A program made the position numbers and the translations under genes. Shown piece after piece: positions 45,052 through 53,904 of a stretch of 64,000 nucleotides of DNA. Numbering within the stretch: position 1 is the stretch's first letter; each line of letters opens with the position of its first letter. Source of the DNA: Burkholderiales bacterium (GTDB taxonomy: Bacteria > Pseudomonadota > Gammaproteobacteria > Burkholderiales > Burkholderiaceae_C); NCBI GenBank assembly GCA_016703325.1, contig JADJCH010000001.1, positions 62,001 to 126,000 on the forward strand. Direction: 5' to 3'. The notes under the pieces were generated by a model, which was given only the letters and a program-made list of their open reading frames with translations, searched no databases and had not been told where the DNA came from.

Positions 45052-45527
45052 TCGACAGCGTGCTGCTGGACACGAGCTTCCTGATCACGCTCGCTGACCC
45101 GAACCGACCGCAGCACGACACCGCCAAGTCCTACTACCGGGAGTTCATCCTCAAAGGGGTTCCGATCTACCTGTCGACGATCGTGGTGTCGGAATTCCAG
45201 GTCAGGCAGCCGATCCAGGATCTGGAGCTGCGCAATTTTGTGCTGCTGCCCTTCAACATCGACCACGCGGTGACCTGTGGTCAGTTGATTGCCAACCAGG
45301 AAAGGGACAGCGGCGACGACAGGGTGCGGGTCAAGGACGACTTCAAGCTCATCGCCCAGTGCATCTGCGAGGGGATCAGTCACCTCGCTACCGAGGACAG
45401 CAGCTCGCTGGTGAAGTACCTGTCCAGGATCCGCCAGCAGGGGCGCTGCAGCACGCATACGCTGACCTTGCAGGGTGGCTTTGACACAGCCGTATTCGAG
45501 AACGGCCAAGCACGGCTGCTGCCTTGA
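45048..45527 (+). CDS. PIN-domain protein (putative ribonuclease)
   Basis: A 159-residue protein with PIN-fold residues Asp8 (VLLDTSFLI), Glu49 (VVSEFQ), Asp97 or Asp98 (VKDDFKLIAQ) and Asp117 (LATEDSS). All four acidic positions of an active nuclease are therefore present. The GTG start overlaps the upstream stop. It ends 6 bp before the second copy of the macB 3' end. Likely an RNase of a toxin-antitoxin-like module; the target is unknown. It is not similar by eye to the VapC at 16556 beyond the fold motifs. Confidence 0.8.
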   Translation: MIDSVLLDTSFLITLADPNRPQHDTAKSYYREFILKGVPIYLSTIVVSEFQVRQPIQDLELRNFVLLPFNIDHAVTCGQLIANQERDSGDDRVRVKDDFKLIAQCICEGISHLATEDSSSLVKYLSRIRQQGRCSTHTLTLQGGFDTAVFENGQARLLP

Positions 45528-45533
45528 TCTGAG

Positions 45534-45617
45534 GCCGCCATCGGCGTGGTGTTCGGCCACTTCCCGGCCCGGCGGGCGGCGCAGCTGGATCCGATCGAGG
45601 CGCTGCGGCACGAGTGA
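45534..45617 (+). repeat. Direct repeat copy 2 (detached macB 3' end)
   Basis: An 84-bp stretch encoding the last 27 codons and stop of a MacB-type permease, with no start and no gene body. It matches 44150-44233 except for six bases, mostly at third codon positions, and uses the GC-rich codons typical of this genome. It looks like the original 3' end of macB, left behind when a segment with its own macB end was integrated. Confidence 0.88.
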
Positions 45618-45809
45618 GCGTGTCTGCCGAAGGGGTGTTGGCAAGGATTGTTGAGCCGCATCAAAGGGAAGGGGCGTGGGGCGGGAACTCCGCCGCGTCT
45701 GTGCGTGCGGCTGTCAACGGGCGGCCGGGGGGCGATCGTTACACTGCGGTGGCCGGTCCGGAGGTGTTGCGGGTCGGCCCGGTCCGCACCACCTCCCCTG
45801 CCCAGAACC

Positions 45810-46882
<1,073 letters not shown>

Positions 46883-46886
<4 letters not shown>

Positions 46887-47680
46887 ACCACCGCTGTGTC
46901 GCCGCTGCGTTGCTGTTGGTGGGGGCGGCCGGGTCGGGCTGGGCGGGTGTTTGTGCCAAGCCGGTGTACCTCACCTTCGACACCGGGCACATGGGCGTGG
47001 CCGATCTGGTGGCGCAGGTGCTGCAGCGCCAGCAGGTGAAGGCCACCTTTTTCCTCGCGGCCGAGAAGACGCTGGACGGCGGTCACAGCCTGGACGAGCG
47101 CTGGGCGCCCTGGTGGAAGGCGCGGGCGGCCGAGGGGCATGTGTTCGGCTCGCACACCTTCGACCATGTCTACTGGCGCGGTGACCGGGCCGATGGCGGC
47201 TTTGACGTGCGTGCCACCTCGGGCCCGCAGGCCGGTGTGGCCGGGGTGATGGACCGGCAGGCCTACTGCGCGGAGCTGGAACGCCCGGCCCGGCGGTTCC
47301 ATGAGATGACCGGCCAGACCCTGGCGCCGCTGTTCCGTGCGCCTGGGGGGAAAACCTCTGCGGCCCTGCTGCAGGCCGCGGCAGGCTGCGGCTGGCAGCA
47401 TGTCGGCTGGGCGCCCGCGGGTTTCCTGGGCGACGAACTGTCCAGCGAGCGCTACCCGAACGCGCAGCTGCTGCGCCAGGCCCTGCGGGACATCCGCGCG
47501 GGCGACATCCTGCTGGCGCACCTGGGCATCTGGTCGCGTCGCGATGCCTGGGCGCCAGCGGTGCTGGAGCCCCTCATCATGGGGTTGAAGTCGCGTGGTT
47601 TGTGTTTTGCCACCTTGGCCGAGCATCCTCAGTACCGCGACGTGGTGGCCCATGTGCGGGACCGGCCCGCAGTGAAATGA
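46883..47680 (+). CDS. Polysaccharide deacetylase (NodB-like), exported
   Basis: A 265-residue protein starting at a GTG overlapping the previous stop. After a signal peptide (CVAAALLLVGAAGSGWAG) comes NodB motif 1 as LTFDTGHMG, where the usual second Asp (TFDDG) is Thr. Motif 2 is SHTFDHVYW with the two zinc histidines, motif 3 is LFRAPGGKTS, and ILLAHLGIW is motif 5. The Asp-to-Thr change affects a metal-binding position but looks like a subfamily trait, not damage. It probably removes acetyl groups from a cell-wall or envelope glycan. Confidence 0.85.
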
Positions 47681-48657
47681 TGATCGACCTTCTGACCGAC
47701 ATATTTGCCCGGGTGCAGCAGCAGCTGTTCGAGGTGGTGGTGCAGCCGCTGATGTTTGCGCTGGGGGGCGCTTCGCTCCTGGAGGATGGATTCGCCGCCA
47801 CCGGCTGGCTGCTGGTGGGGTTGCTGCAGATCGCGGTGATGCTGCTGCTGATCGCTCCGCTGGAGCGCTGGCGGCCGGTGCAGCGCATCGCGGACCGGCA
47901 GGCGGTGCGGGTGGACGTGGCCTACACGCTGCTGCATCGGCTGGGACTGGTGCGGGTGGGGCTGTTTTTTGCGGTCGACCCGCTGTGGGACGCGCTGTGG
48001 GGCTGGCTGGCGGTGCAGGGGGTCAGCGGCTTCCAGCTGGATGCTCTGGTGGCGCCCTTGTGGCCTGGTGTGACCGATGCGGCACTGGCGGGCTTCCTGG
48101 TCTACCTGGTGGTGTTTGATCTGGCCGACTACCTCTTGCACCGTGCCCAGCATCAATTCAATTGGTGGTGGGCCCTGCACGCCCTGCACCACAGCCAGCG
48201 CGACATGACGATGTGGAGCGACAGCCGCAATCACCTGCTGGACATGGTGATCGTGGACATGCTGCTGGTGCAGTTGGGTCACCTGATCGGCGTGGCGCCG
48301 GGCCAGTTCGTGGCGGTGGTGGCCTGTACCCAGCTGGTGGAGAACCTGTCCCACGCCAACCTGAGGCTGCACTTCGGGGCCCTGGGCAACCGGCTGCTGG
48401 TCAGCCCGGCCTTCCACCGCCTGCACCATTCGATGGGCCTCGGCCACGAAAGTGCGGGCCGCGGAACGTTGGGTGGACACAACTTCGGGGTGCTGCTGCC
48501 CTGGTGGGACCAGCTGTTCGGCACCGCAAACTTCCGCACCGATCCGGGGCCCACCGGCATCCGCGATCAGTTGTCCCAGGAAGGTGCGCGCGACTACGGT
48601 CGGGGATTCTGGGCGCAGCAGCGACTCGGGTTGTTGCGACTGATCGGTCGGGCCTGA
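47677..48657 (+). CDS. Sterol desaturase / fatty acid hydroxylase superfamily membrane protein
   Basis: A 326-residue membrane protein with four or five helices and the di-iron histidine clusters HRAQH, HALHH and HRLHH (HxxxH and two HxxHH). The second and third are separated by the usual ~100 residues. This family hydroxylates or desaturates fatty acids and sterol-like lipids. The ATG overlaps the deacetylase stop (ATGA), giving a three-gene coupled unit with the propeller and deacetylase. The lipid substrate cannot be deduced. Confidence 0.88.
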   Translation: MMIDLLTDIFARVQQQLFEVVVQPLMFALGGASLLEDGFAATGWLLVGLLQIAVMLLLIAPLERWRPVQRIADRQAVRVDVAYTLLHRLGLVRVGLFFAVDPLWDALWGWLAVQGVSGFQLDALVAPLWPGVTDAALAGFLVYLVVFDLADYLLHRAQHQFNWWWALHALHHSQRDMTMWSDSRNHLLDMVIVDMLLVQLGHLIGVAPGQFVAVVACTQLVENLSHANLRLHFGALGNRLLVSPAFHRLHHSMGLGHESAGRGTLGGHNFGVLLPWWDQLFGTANFRTDPGPTGIRDQLSQEGARDYGRGFWAQQRLGLLRLIGRA

Positions 48658-48702
48658 TCCGCGGGCTGTGCGGCAGCGCCGCCGCCCGGCTATGCTGGGC
48701 GG

Positions 48703-49587
48703 ATGAATCCGGTCCTGGATGCCTTCTGGCGCGCTGCGGCGTACTGTTTCCACCCGCGGGTGATCCTGCTGTCCTTCCTGCCGGTGCTGGTGGCCGGTCT
48801 GTCGGGCGGCGTGCTGGCCTGGTTCTACTGGGCCTCGACGGTAGAACTGCTGCGCGGCGTACTGGAGCAGTCGGCCTGGGTGGCGCCGGTGCTGGGCTGG
48901 CTGGACCGGGTCAGTGGCCTGAACACCGCGGCGTTTCTGGCGCCGCTGCTGCTGTTGATGCTGGCGGCCCCACTGCTGCTGATCGCCTCGCTGCTGCTGG
49001 TGTCGGCGTTCATGAGCAGCGCAGTGGTGGCCCTGGTGTCCAAGCGGCGCTTCCCGGCGCTGGAGCGCCGCTATGGCGGGTCCTGGTGGAGCAGCGTGTT
49101 CGGAACGGCGGGCGCCACCCTGGCCGCGCTGCTGGTGCTGGCTTTGTCGCTGCCGTTCTGGCTGGTGCCGCCGGTGGCGCTGTTGCTGCCGCCGCTGATC
49201 TGGGGCTGGCTGAGCTACCGGGTGATGAGCTACGACGCCCTGGCCGAACACGCCAGCGTGGATGAACGGCGCGAGCTCATGCGCAGCCACCGCACGCCGC
49301 TGCTGGCGATGGGGGTGATCACCGGCTACCTCGGCGCGGCACCTTCGCTGGTGTGGGCCACCGGAGCGTTGGCGCTGCCGCTGATGCCGGTGCTGCTGCC
49401 GCTGTTCGTCTGGCTCTACACGCTGGTGTTCGCCTTCGCGGCGCTGTGGTTCTGTCACTTCGCGCTGGCCGCGCTGGACGAACTGCGCCGCCGTCGCATG
49501 GCCGAGCGGCGACCGCCCGCGGAGATCCTGGATCCCCTGCCCACCTCGTCCAAGCCGACCGGTGGGGGCGCGTTGCCGCTGCCCTGA
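48703..49587 (+). CDS. EI24-domain integral membrane protein
   Basis: A 294-residue protein with five or six membrane helices. It opens NPVLDAFWRAAAYCFHPRVILLSFLPVL, split here as the typical EI24/CysZ-like beginning with a basic loop and a first long helix. The middle SWWSSVFGTAGATLAALLVLALSLPFW and SYRVMSYDALAEHAS are also characteristic. CysZ is a sulfate transporter, but this branch is generally annotated only as EI24 domain. It is 45 bp downstream of the hydroxylase gene. Confidence 0.85.
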   Translation: MNPVLDAFWRAAAYCFHPRVILLSFLPVLVAGLSGGVLAWFYWASTVELLRGVLEQSAWVAPVLGWLDRVSGLNTAAFLAPLLLLMLAAPLLLIASLLLVSAFMSSAVVALVSKRRFPALERRYGGSWWSSVFGTAGATLAALLVLALSLPFWLVPPVALLLPPLIWGWLSYRVMSYDALAEHASVDERRELMRSHRTPLLAMGVITGYLGAAPSLVWATGALALPLMPVLLPLFVWLYTLVFAFAALWFCHFALAALDELRRRRMAERRPPAEILDPLPTSSKPTGGGALPLP

Positions 49588-49650
49588 GGCCACTCGCCGA
49601 ACGCCGGTTGCACAAGCCCAATTGCACGACCCCACCTGCACGAACCCACC

Positions 49651-50460
49651 ATGAACTTCGGCCTGATCATCATCGGCGACGAGATCCTCTCCGGAAAGCG
49701 CCAGGACAAGCACCTCGCCAAGGTGATCGAGCTGCTCGGCGCGCGCGGCCTGTCGCTGGCCTGGGCGCAGTACCTGGGCGATGACCCGGCGCGCATCACC
49801 GCGGCGCTGCGCAGCGCGTTCGCCAGTGGCGACGTGGTGTTCTCCTGCGGCGGCATCGGCGCCACACCCGATGACCACACCCGCCAGTGCGCTGCGGCGG
49901 CATTGGAGCGGCCGCTGGCGCTGCACCCCGAGGCGCGCGAGCTCATCATGGCGCGGGTGTGCAAACTGGCCGCCGAGCAGGGCTGGACAGCCGACCCGGA
50001 CCACCCGGACACGATCCACCGGCTCAACATGGGCGTGTTTCCCGAGGGCGCCGAGATCATTCCCAACCCCTACAACCAGATCCCGGGCTTCGCGGTGAAC
50101 GACGTGCACTTCGTGCCCGGCTTCCCGGTCATGGCCCACCCGATGATCGAGGCGCTGCTGGACGGCCGCTACGCCCACCTGCACGGCGGCGGTGCGCAGC
50201 AGGAGCGCTCGGTGATCGTCTACGGCGCGATGGAGGCCAGCCTGACGCCCTTGATGATCGACATTGAGGCGCGATTTCCCGGCATCAAGGTGTTCAGCCT
50301 GCCCAGCGTGGACCACCCCGTGCATGGCCGACACATCGAACTGGGTGTCAAAGGCCAGGGGGATGCACTGCTGAGTGCCTACGCCGATCTGTTGGCGGGC
50401 TTGCGCAGCTGCGGCGCCGCCACGGGCCCCGAGTTGGTGCGCGGCATCGACCCCCAATAA
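49651..50460 (+). CDS. CinA/MoaB-type molybdopterin-binding domain protein
   Basis: A 269-residue protein with the MoCF_biosynth fold. The start MNFGLIIIGDEILSGKRQDKH and VVFSCGGIGATPDDHTRQ are diagnostic of the CinA N-terminal (competence/damage-inducible) domain. The C-terminal nicotinamide-nucleotide amidase domain of full CinA is absent, so it may act as the ADP-ribose pyrophosphatase-like half. It ends just before the nitrogen-control region of glnA. Confidence 0.88.
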   Translation: MNFGLIIIGDEILSGKRQDKHLAKVIELLGARGLSLAWAQYLGDDPARITAALRSAFASGDVVFSCGGIGATPDDHTRQCAAAALERPLALHPEARELIMARVCKLAAEQGWTADPDHPDTIHRLNMGVFPEGAEIIPNPYNQIPGFAVNDVHFVPGFPVMAHPMIEALLDGRYAHLHGGGAQQERSVIVYGAMEASLTPLMIDIEARFPGIKVFSLPSVDHPVHGRHIELGVKGQGDALLSAYADLLAGLRSCGAATGPELVRGIDPQ

Positions 50461-50497
50461 CACTAAAGTGGTGCATTCAAGGTTTCATATTGGTGCA
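50459..50497 (+). promoter_or_regulatory. Paired NtrC-binding-site candidates upstream of glnA
   Basis: AACACTAAAGTGGTGCA (50459-50475) resembles the NtrC consensus TGCAC-N7-GTGCA except for its first two bases. A second GGTGCA half-site with a weaker left arm spans 50481-50497. Centres are 22 bp apart, two helical turns. They lie about 95-115 bp upstream of the predicted sigma-54 transcription start, the usual enhancer position. NtrB and NtrC are encoded downstream. Confidence 0.6.
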
Positions 50498-50556
50498 TAT
50501 CCTGTGAGGGTGGTGAAGACAGGGCGTTGGGCCTCTGCACACTGCCAGGCTGTGGT

Positions 50557-50572
50557 GGGCATGCTTTCTGCT
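50557..50572 (+). promoter_or_regulatory. Candidate sigma-54 promoter of glnA
   Basis: GGGCATGCTTTCTGCT fits the -24/-12 pattern: GG (50558-50559) and GC (50570-50571) are exactly 12 bp apart, and 9 of 12 consensus positions match. Transcription would start near 50583, about 80 bp before glnA. Confidence 0.6.
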
Positions 50573-50661
50573 AAATTGCCGGTCGGCCCAGCGCCGGCGC
50601 TGCCGGCACGTACAAAGCGCCAATTCTTCAACCGAATTCCCACTCTCGTTAGGAGCCTCTG

Positions 50662-52077
50662 ATGGCCAAGACCGTCGCCGACGTGATGACGATGGTGAAG
50701 GAAAACGAAGTCAAGTTCGTCGACTTCCGTTTCACCGACACCCGCGGCAAGGAACAACACGTGTCCGTGCCGATTTCCCACTTCGACGAGGACAAGTTCT
50801 CGTCGGGTCACGCCTTCGACGGCTCGTCCATCGCCGGCTGGAAGGGCATCGAAGCCTCCGACATGCTGTTGATGCCGGATCCGAACACGGCCAACATCGA
50901 CCCGTTCTTCGAAGAGCCGACGCTGATCCTGACCTGCGACGTGATCGACCCCGCCGACGGCAAGGCCTATGAGCGCGACCCACGTTCGCTGGCCAAGCGC
51001 GCGGAGGCCTACATGCGCTCGACCGGCCTGGGCGACACCGCCTACTTCGGCCCGGAACCTGAGTTCTTCGTGTTCGACAGCGTGCGCTGGAGCGCCGACA
51101 TGTCCGGCTGCTTCGTCTCGGTCGAATCCGAAGAGGCGGCCTGGAACACCGGCAAGGACTACGAGCACGGCAACAAGGGCTTCCGCCCGACCGTCAAGGG
51201 CGGCTACTTCCCGGTGCCCCCGGTCGACAGCGGCCAGGACATGCGCTCGGAGATGTGCCTGATCCTGGAAAGCCTGGGCATCCCGGTCGAAGTGCACCAC
51301 CACGAAGTGGCGAACGCCGGCCAGATGGAAATCGGCACCCGCTTCAGCACGCTGATCGAGCGCGCCGACTGGGTCCAGCTGCAGAAGTACGTCATCCACA
51401 ACGTGGCAGGCGCCTATGGCAAGACCGCGACGTTCATGCCCAAGCCGATCGTCGGCGACAACGGCAGCGGCATGCACGTGCACCAGTCGGTCTGGAAGGA
51501 CGGCAAGAACCTGTTCGCCGGTGACGGCTACGCCGGCCTGAGTGACTTCGCGCTGTACTACATCGGCGGCATCATCAAGCACGCCCGTGCGCTGAACGCG
51601 ATCACCAACCCCGGCACCAACAGCTACAAGCGCCTGGTCCCGGGCTACGAAGCCCCGGTGAAGCTGGCCTACTCGGCCAAGAACCGCTCGGCCTCGATCC
51701 GCATTCCGTACGTTGCGAACCCGAAGGGCCGCCGCGTGGAAGCCCGCTTCCCGGATCCCCTGATGAACCCGTACCTGGGTTTTGCCGCGCTGCTGATGGC
51801 CGGCCTGGACGGCGTCGAGAACAAGATCCACCCGGGCGAAGCTGCCACGAAGGATCTGTACCACCTGCCGCCGGAAGAGGACGCGCTGATCCCGACCGTG
51901 TGCTCGAGCCTGGAAATGGCCCTCGAGAACCTGGACAAGGACCGCGGTTTCCTGACCAAGGGCGGCGTGTTCACCGATGCCTACCTGGATGCCTACATCG
52001 ACCTGAAGATGCAGGAAGTCCAGCGCATGCGCATGACGACCCACCCGATCGAGTTCGACATGTACTACGCACTGTGA
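50662..52077 (+). CDS. glnA: Type I glutamine synthetase
   Basis: Makes glutamine from glutamate and ammonia with ATP; dodecameric and cytosolic. The 471-residue protein has the beta-grasp domain ending DGSSIAGW, the metal-binding PEPEFFVFD, VHHHEVANAGQMEIG, and NGSGMHVHQS. The adenylylation site KDLYHLPPEE has Tyr400, so activity should be controlled by GlnE. Upstream NtrC sites and a sigma-54 promoter, with ntrBC downstream, indicate nitrogen-limited induction. A ribosome site (AGGAG) precedes the ATG. Confidence 0.98.
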   Translation: MAKTVADVMTMVKENEVKFVDFRFTDTRGKEQHVSVPISHFDEDKFSSGHAFDGSSIAGWKGIEASDMLLMPDPNTANIDPFFEEPTLILTCDVIDPADGKAYERDPRSLAKRAEAYMRSTGLGDTAYFGPEPEFFVFDSVRWSADMSGCFVSVESEEAAWNTGKDYEHGNKGFRPTVKGGYFPVPPVDSGQDMRSEMCLILESLGIPVEVHHHEVANAGQMEIGTRFSTLIERADWVQLQKYVIHNVAGAYGKTATFMPKPIVGDNGSGMHVHQSVWKDGKNLFAGDGYAGLSDFALYYIGGIIKHARALNAITNPGTNSYKRLVPGYEAPVKLAYSAKNRSASIRIPYVANPKGRRVEARFPDPLMNPYLGFAALLMAGLDGVENKIHPGEAATKDLYHLPPEEDALIPTVCSSLEMALENLDKDRGFLTKGGVFTDAYLDAYIDLKMQEVQRMRMTTHPIEFDMYYAL

Positions 52078-52132
52078 GATCGGTGGCAGGTTGCCGGATG
52101 GCAGCCTGCGCCGATGCCTGCACCTTGCACAG

Positions 52133-52158
52133 AAAGGCGGCCCTCGGGCCGCCTTTTT
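52133..52158 (+). terminator. Rho-independent terminator of glnA
   Basis: AAAGGCGGCCC (52133-52143) pairs with GGGCCGCCTTT (52146-52156), followed by a T-run to 52158. This is a typical intrinsic terminator 55 bp after the glnA stop, and it separates glnA from the small secreted protein and ntrBC. Confidence 0.9.
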
Positions 52159-52236
52159 CGTCACTGAGCCGACCCCTGCGCCGGTGACACTTGGTAGCCC
52201 GGACTGCGGGTGCAGCCTTTGGGCGATACTGAATTC

Positions 52237-52773
52237 ATGCCGATCGAATCTGTGAGCTTGCTGCGTCGTTGTGCCGGTGCCCTGATGTTTGGGGCACTGC
52301 TGCTTCTGGCGCTGCCTTCCTCGGCCCAGGGAGAGCGTGCGGTCTACCGCTGCCCTGGCAACCTCTACACCGACCAGATCAGCGCCAAGGAGGCGCAGGA
52401 GCGTGGCTGCAAGACCCTGTCGGGTGCGCCGGTCACGGTGGTGCAGGGCGCTCGGCCCAGGCCAACCCCTGCGTCGGGGGCGGTGACCGGGACGGCCGCT
52501 CCGCGAGGCGGCGAGGCCCGCATCGATCCGAACGAGCAGAAGGCCCGGGACACCGACGCCCGGCGCATCCTGGAGGCCGAGTTGCGCAAGGAAGAAGAGC
52601 GCCTGGCCCAGCTGCAGAAGGAGCTGGCCCAGGGCGAGGCCGAGCGCCGGGGCGACGAGCGCAACTACGCGCGCTACCTGGAGCGGGTCAATGAACTCAA
52701 GGCCGCTGTGGCGCGCAAGGAGGCCGACGTGGCCGCGCTGCGGCGGGAGTTGGCCAAGCTGGGGGCTCCATGA
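52237..52773 (+). CDS. Secreted coiled-coil protein (DUF4124-like start) upstream of ntrB
   Basis: A 178-residue exported protein. After a signal peptide (GALMFGALLLLALPSSAQG) comes AVYRCPGNLYTDQISAKEAQERGC, a short Cys-containing motif like DUF4124. A Pro-rich linker and a long charged coiled coil follow (about residues 110-175, EAELRKEEERLAQLQKELAQ). I chose the ATG at 52237 because it gives a normal signal peptide. Its stop overlaps ntrB as ATGA, so it is co-translated with the nitrogen sensor. Its role is unknown; genes of this kind are often found before ntrB in related bacteria, as I recall. Confidence 0.75.
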   Translation: MPIESVSLLRRCAGALMFGALLLLALPSSAQGERAVYRCPGNLYTDQISAKEAQERGCKTLSGAPVTVVQGARPRPTPASGAVTGTAAPRGGEARIDPNEQKARDTDARRILEAELRKEEERLAQLQKELAQGEAERRGDERNYARYLERVNELKAAVARKEADVAALRRELAKLGAP

Positions 52774-53846
52774 TCGGAGTGCGCAGCCCGTTTCAGCCCG
52801 ACGCCTTCGATCATCTGGCCACGATGGTGGCCGTGTTGCGGCCGGACGGGCGTTGCACCTTTGTCAACGCCGCCTTCGAGGCGGTGCTCGGGTTGCCCCG
52901 ACGCACGCTGCAGCGCGGCCAGGTCTGGGACTGGTTCGTGGACGCCCGGGCACTGCGGGTCACTTTCGATGCGGTGCACCGCAACGAATACGCCACCGGC
53001 CGGCTGGAGGCGCAGCTGCGCCGCCCTCCCGGCTCCTCGGCCGACCCTCTGCCGGTGCACGCCATCGTCACGCAGATCGACCGCGGGGAGCAGCTCCTGC
53101 TGGAGCTGGTGGAGATCGAGCAGCAGGCCCGACAGGACCGCGAAACCCGCACGCTGGACCAGGTGCGTGTCACCAAGGAGCTCATCCGCAATCTGGCTCA
53201 CGAGATCAAGAACCCGCTTGGGGGCATCCGCGGCGCGGCGCAGTTGCTGGAGATGGACCTGGACAACAAGGCGTTGATCGAGTACACGCAGGTCATCATC
53301 CACGAGGCGGACCGCCTGCAGGCACTGGTGGACCGGTTGCTGGCGCCGCACCGGCGGCCCCACGTGGTGGCCGAGATCAACATCCATGAGGTTCTGGAGA
53401 GGGTGCGTTCATTGGTGCTGGTGGAGTTCCCGCGCGGCCTGTCGATCGTGCGCGACTACGACGCCTCCCTGCCGGAGTTCCGCGGCGACCGGGAGCAGCT
53501 GATCCAGGCCGTGCTCAACATCACCCAGAACGCGGCCCAGGCCCTGGCGCCGCGGCGCTCGGTGGGGGATGCGCAGATCGTGCTGCGCACCCGTGCGGCC
53601 CGACAGGTGACGATTGGCCGGCAACGCTACCGCCTGGCACTCGAATTGCATATCGAAGACAACGGACCGGGCGTGCCGGCCGACCTTCGAGATCGCATCT
53701 TCTTTCCCCTCGTCTCCGGGCGCGATGGGGGTTCGGGGCTCGGGCTGACCCTGGCGCAGGACTTTGTCCAGCAGCACGGTGGCCTGATCGAATGCGAGAG
53801 CGAATCCGGTCGCACGCTGTTCAAGATACAGATTCCTCTGCCGTGA
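52770..53846 (+). CDS. glnL: Nitrogen regulation sensor kinase NtrB
   Basis: A 358-residue cytosolic histidine kinase/phosphatase. A PAS domain occupies about residues 10-115. The phospho-acceptor His144 is in NLAHEIKNPLGGIRGAAQLL, followed by the N-box NITQNAAQAL and the G boxes DNGPGVP and GSGLGLTLAQ. It phosphorylates NtrC under nitrogen limitation and is regulated by PII. Adjacent to ntrC, 58 bp upstream. Confidence 0.97.
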   Translation: MIGVRSPFQPDAFDHLATMVAVLRPDGRCTFVNAAFEAVLGLPRRTLQRGQVWDWFVDARALRVTFDAVHRNEYATGRLEAQLRRPPGSSADPLPVHAIVTQIDRGEQLLLELVEIEQQARQDRETRTLDQVRVTKELIRNLAHEIKNPLGGIRGAAQLLEMDLDNKALIEYTQVIIHEADRLQALVDRLLAPHRRPHVVAEINIHEVLERVRSLVLVEFPRGLSIVRDYDASLPEFRGDREQLIQAVLNITQNAAQALAPRRSVGDAQIVLRTRAARQVTIGRQRYRLALELHIEDNGPGVPADLRDRIFFPLVSGRDGGSGLGLTLAQDFVQQHGGLIECESESGRTLFKIQIPLP

Positions 53847-53904
53847 TCGGCCCGTCTGTCCGTTCGGGTCGCCGGCGGAACTCCCTGCTCGAAACAGGCT
53901 TGGC

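Noticed and set aside
44234..45617. Insertion sequence or integron cassette
   Set aside because: There is no transposase or integrase and no terminal inverted repeats; the flanking repeats are coding macB ends, which fits recombination and not transposition.
47629..50463. 944-codon minus-strand open frame opposite the hydroxylase, EI24 and CinA-type genes
   Set aside because: Gln/Arg/His-rich with no domain signal and opposite three well-supported genes; a GC-bias artefact.
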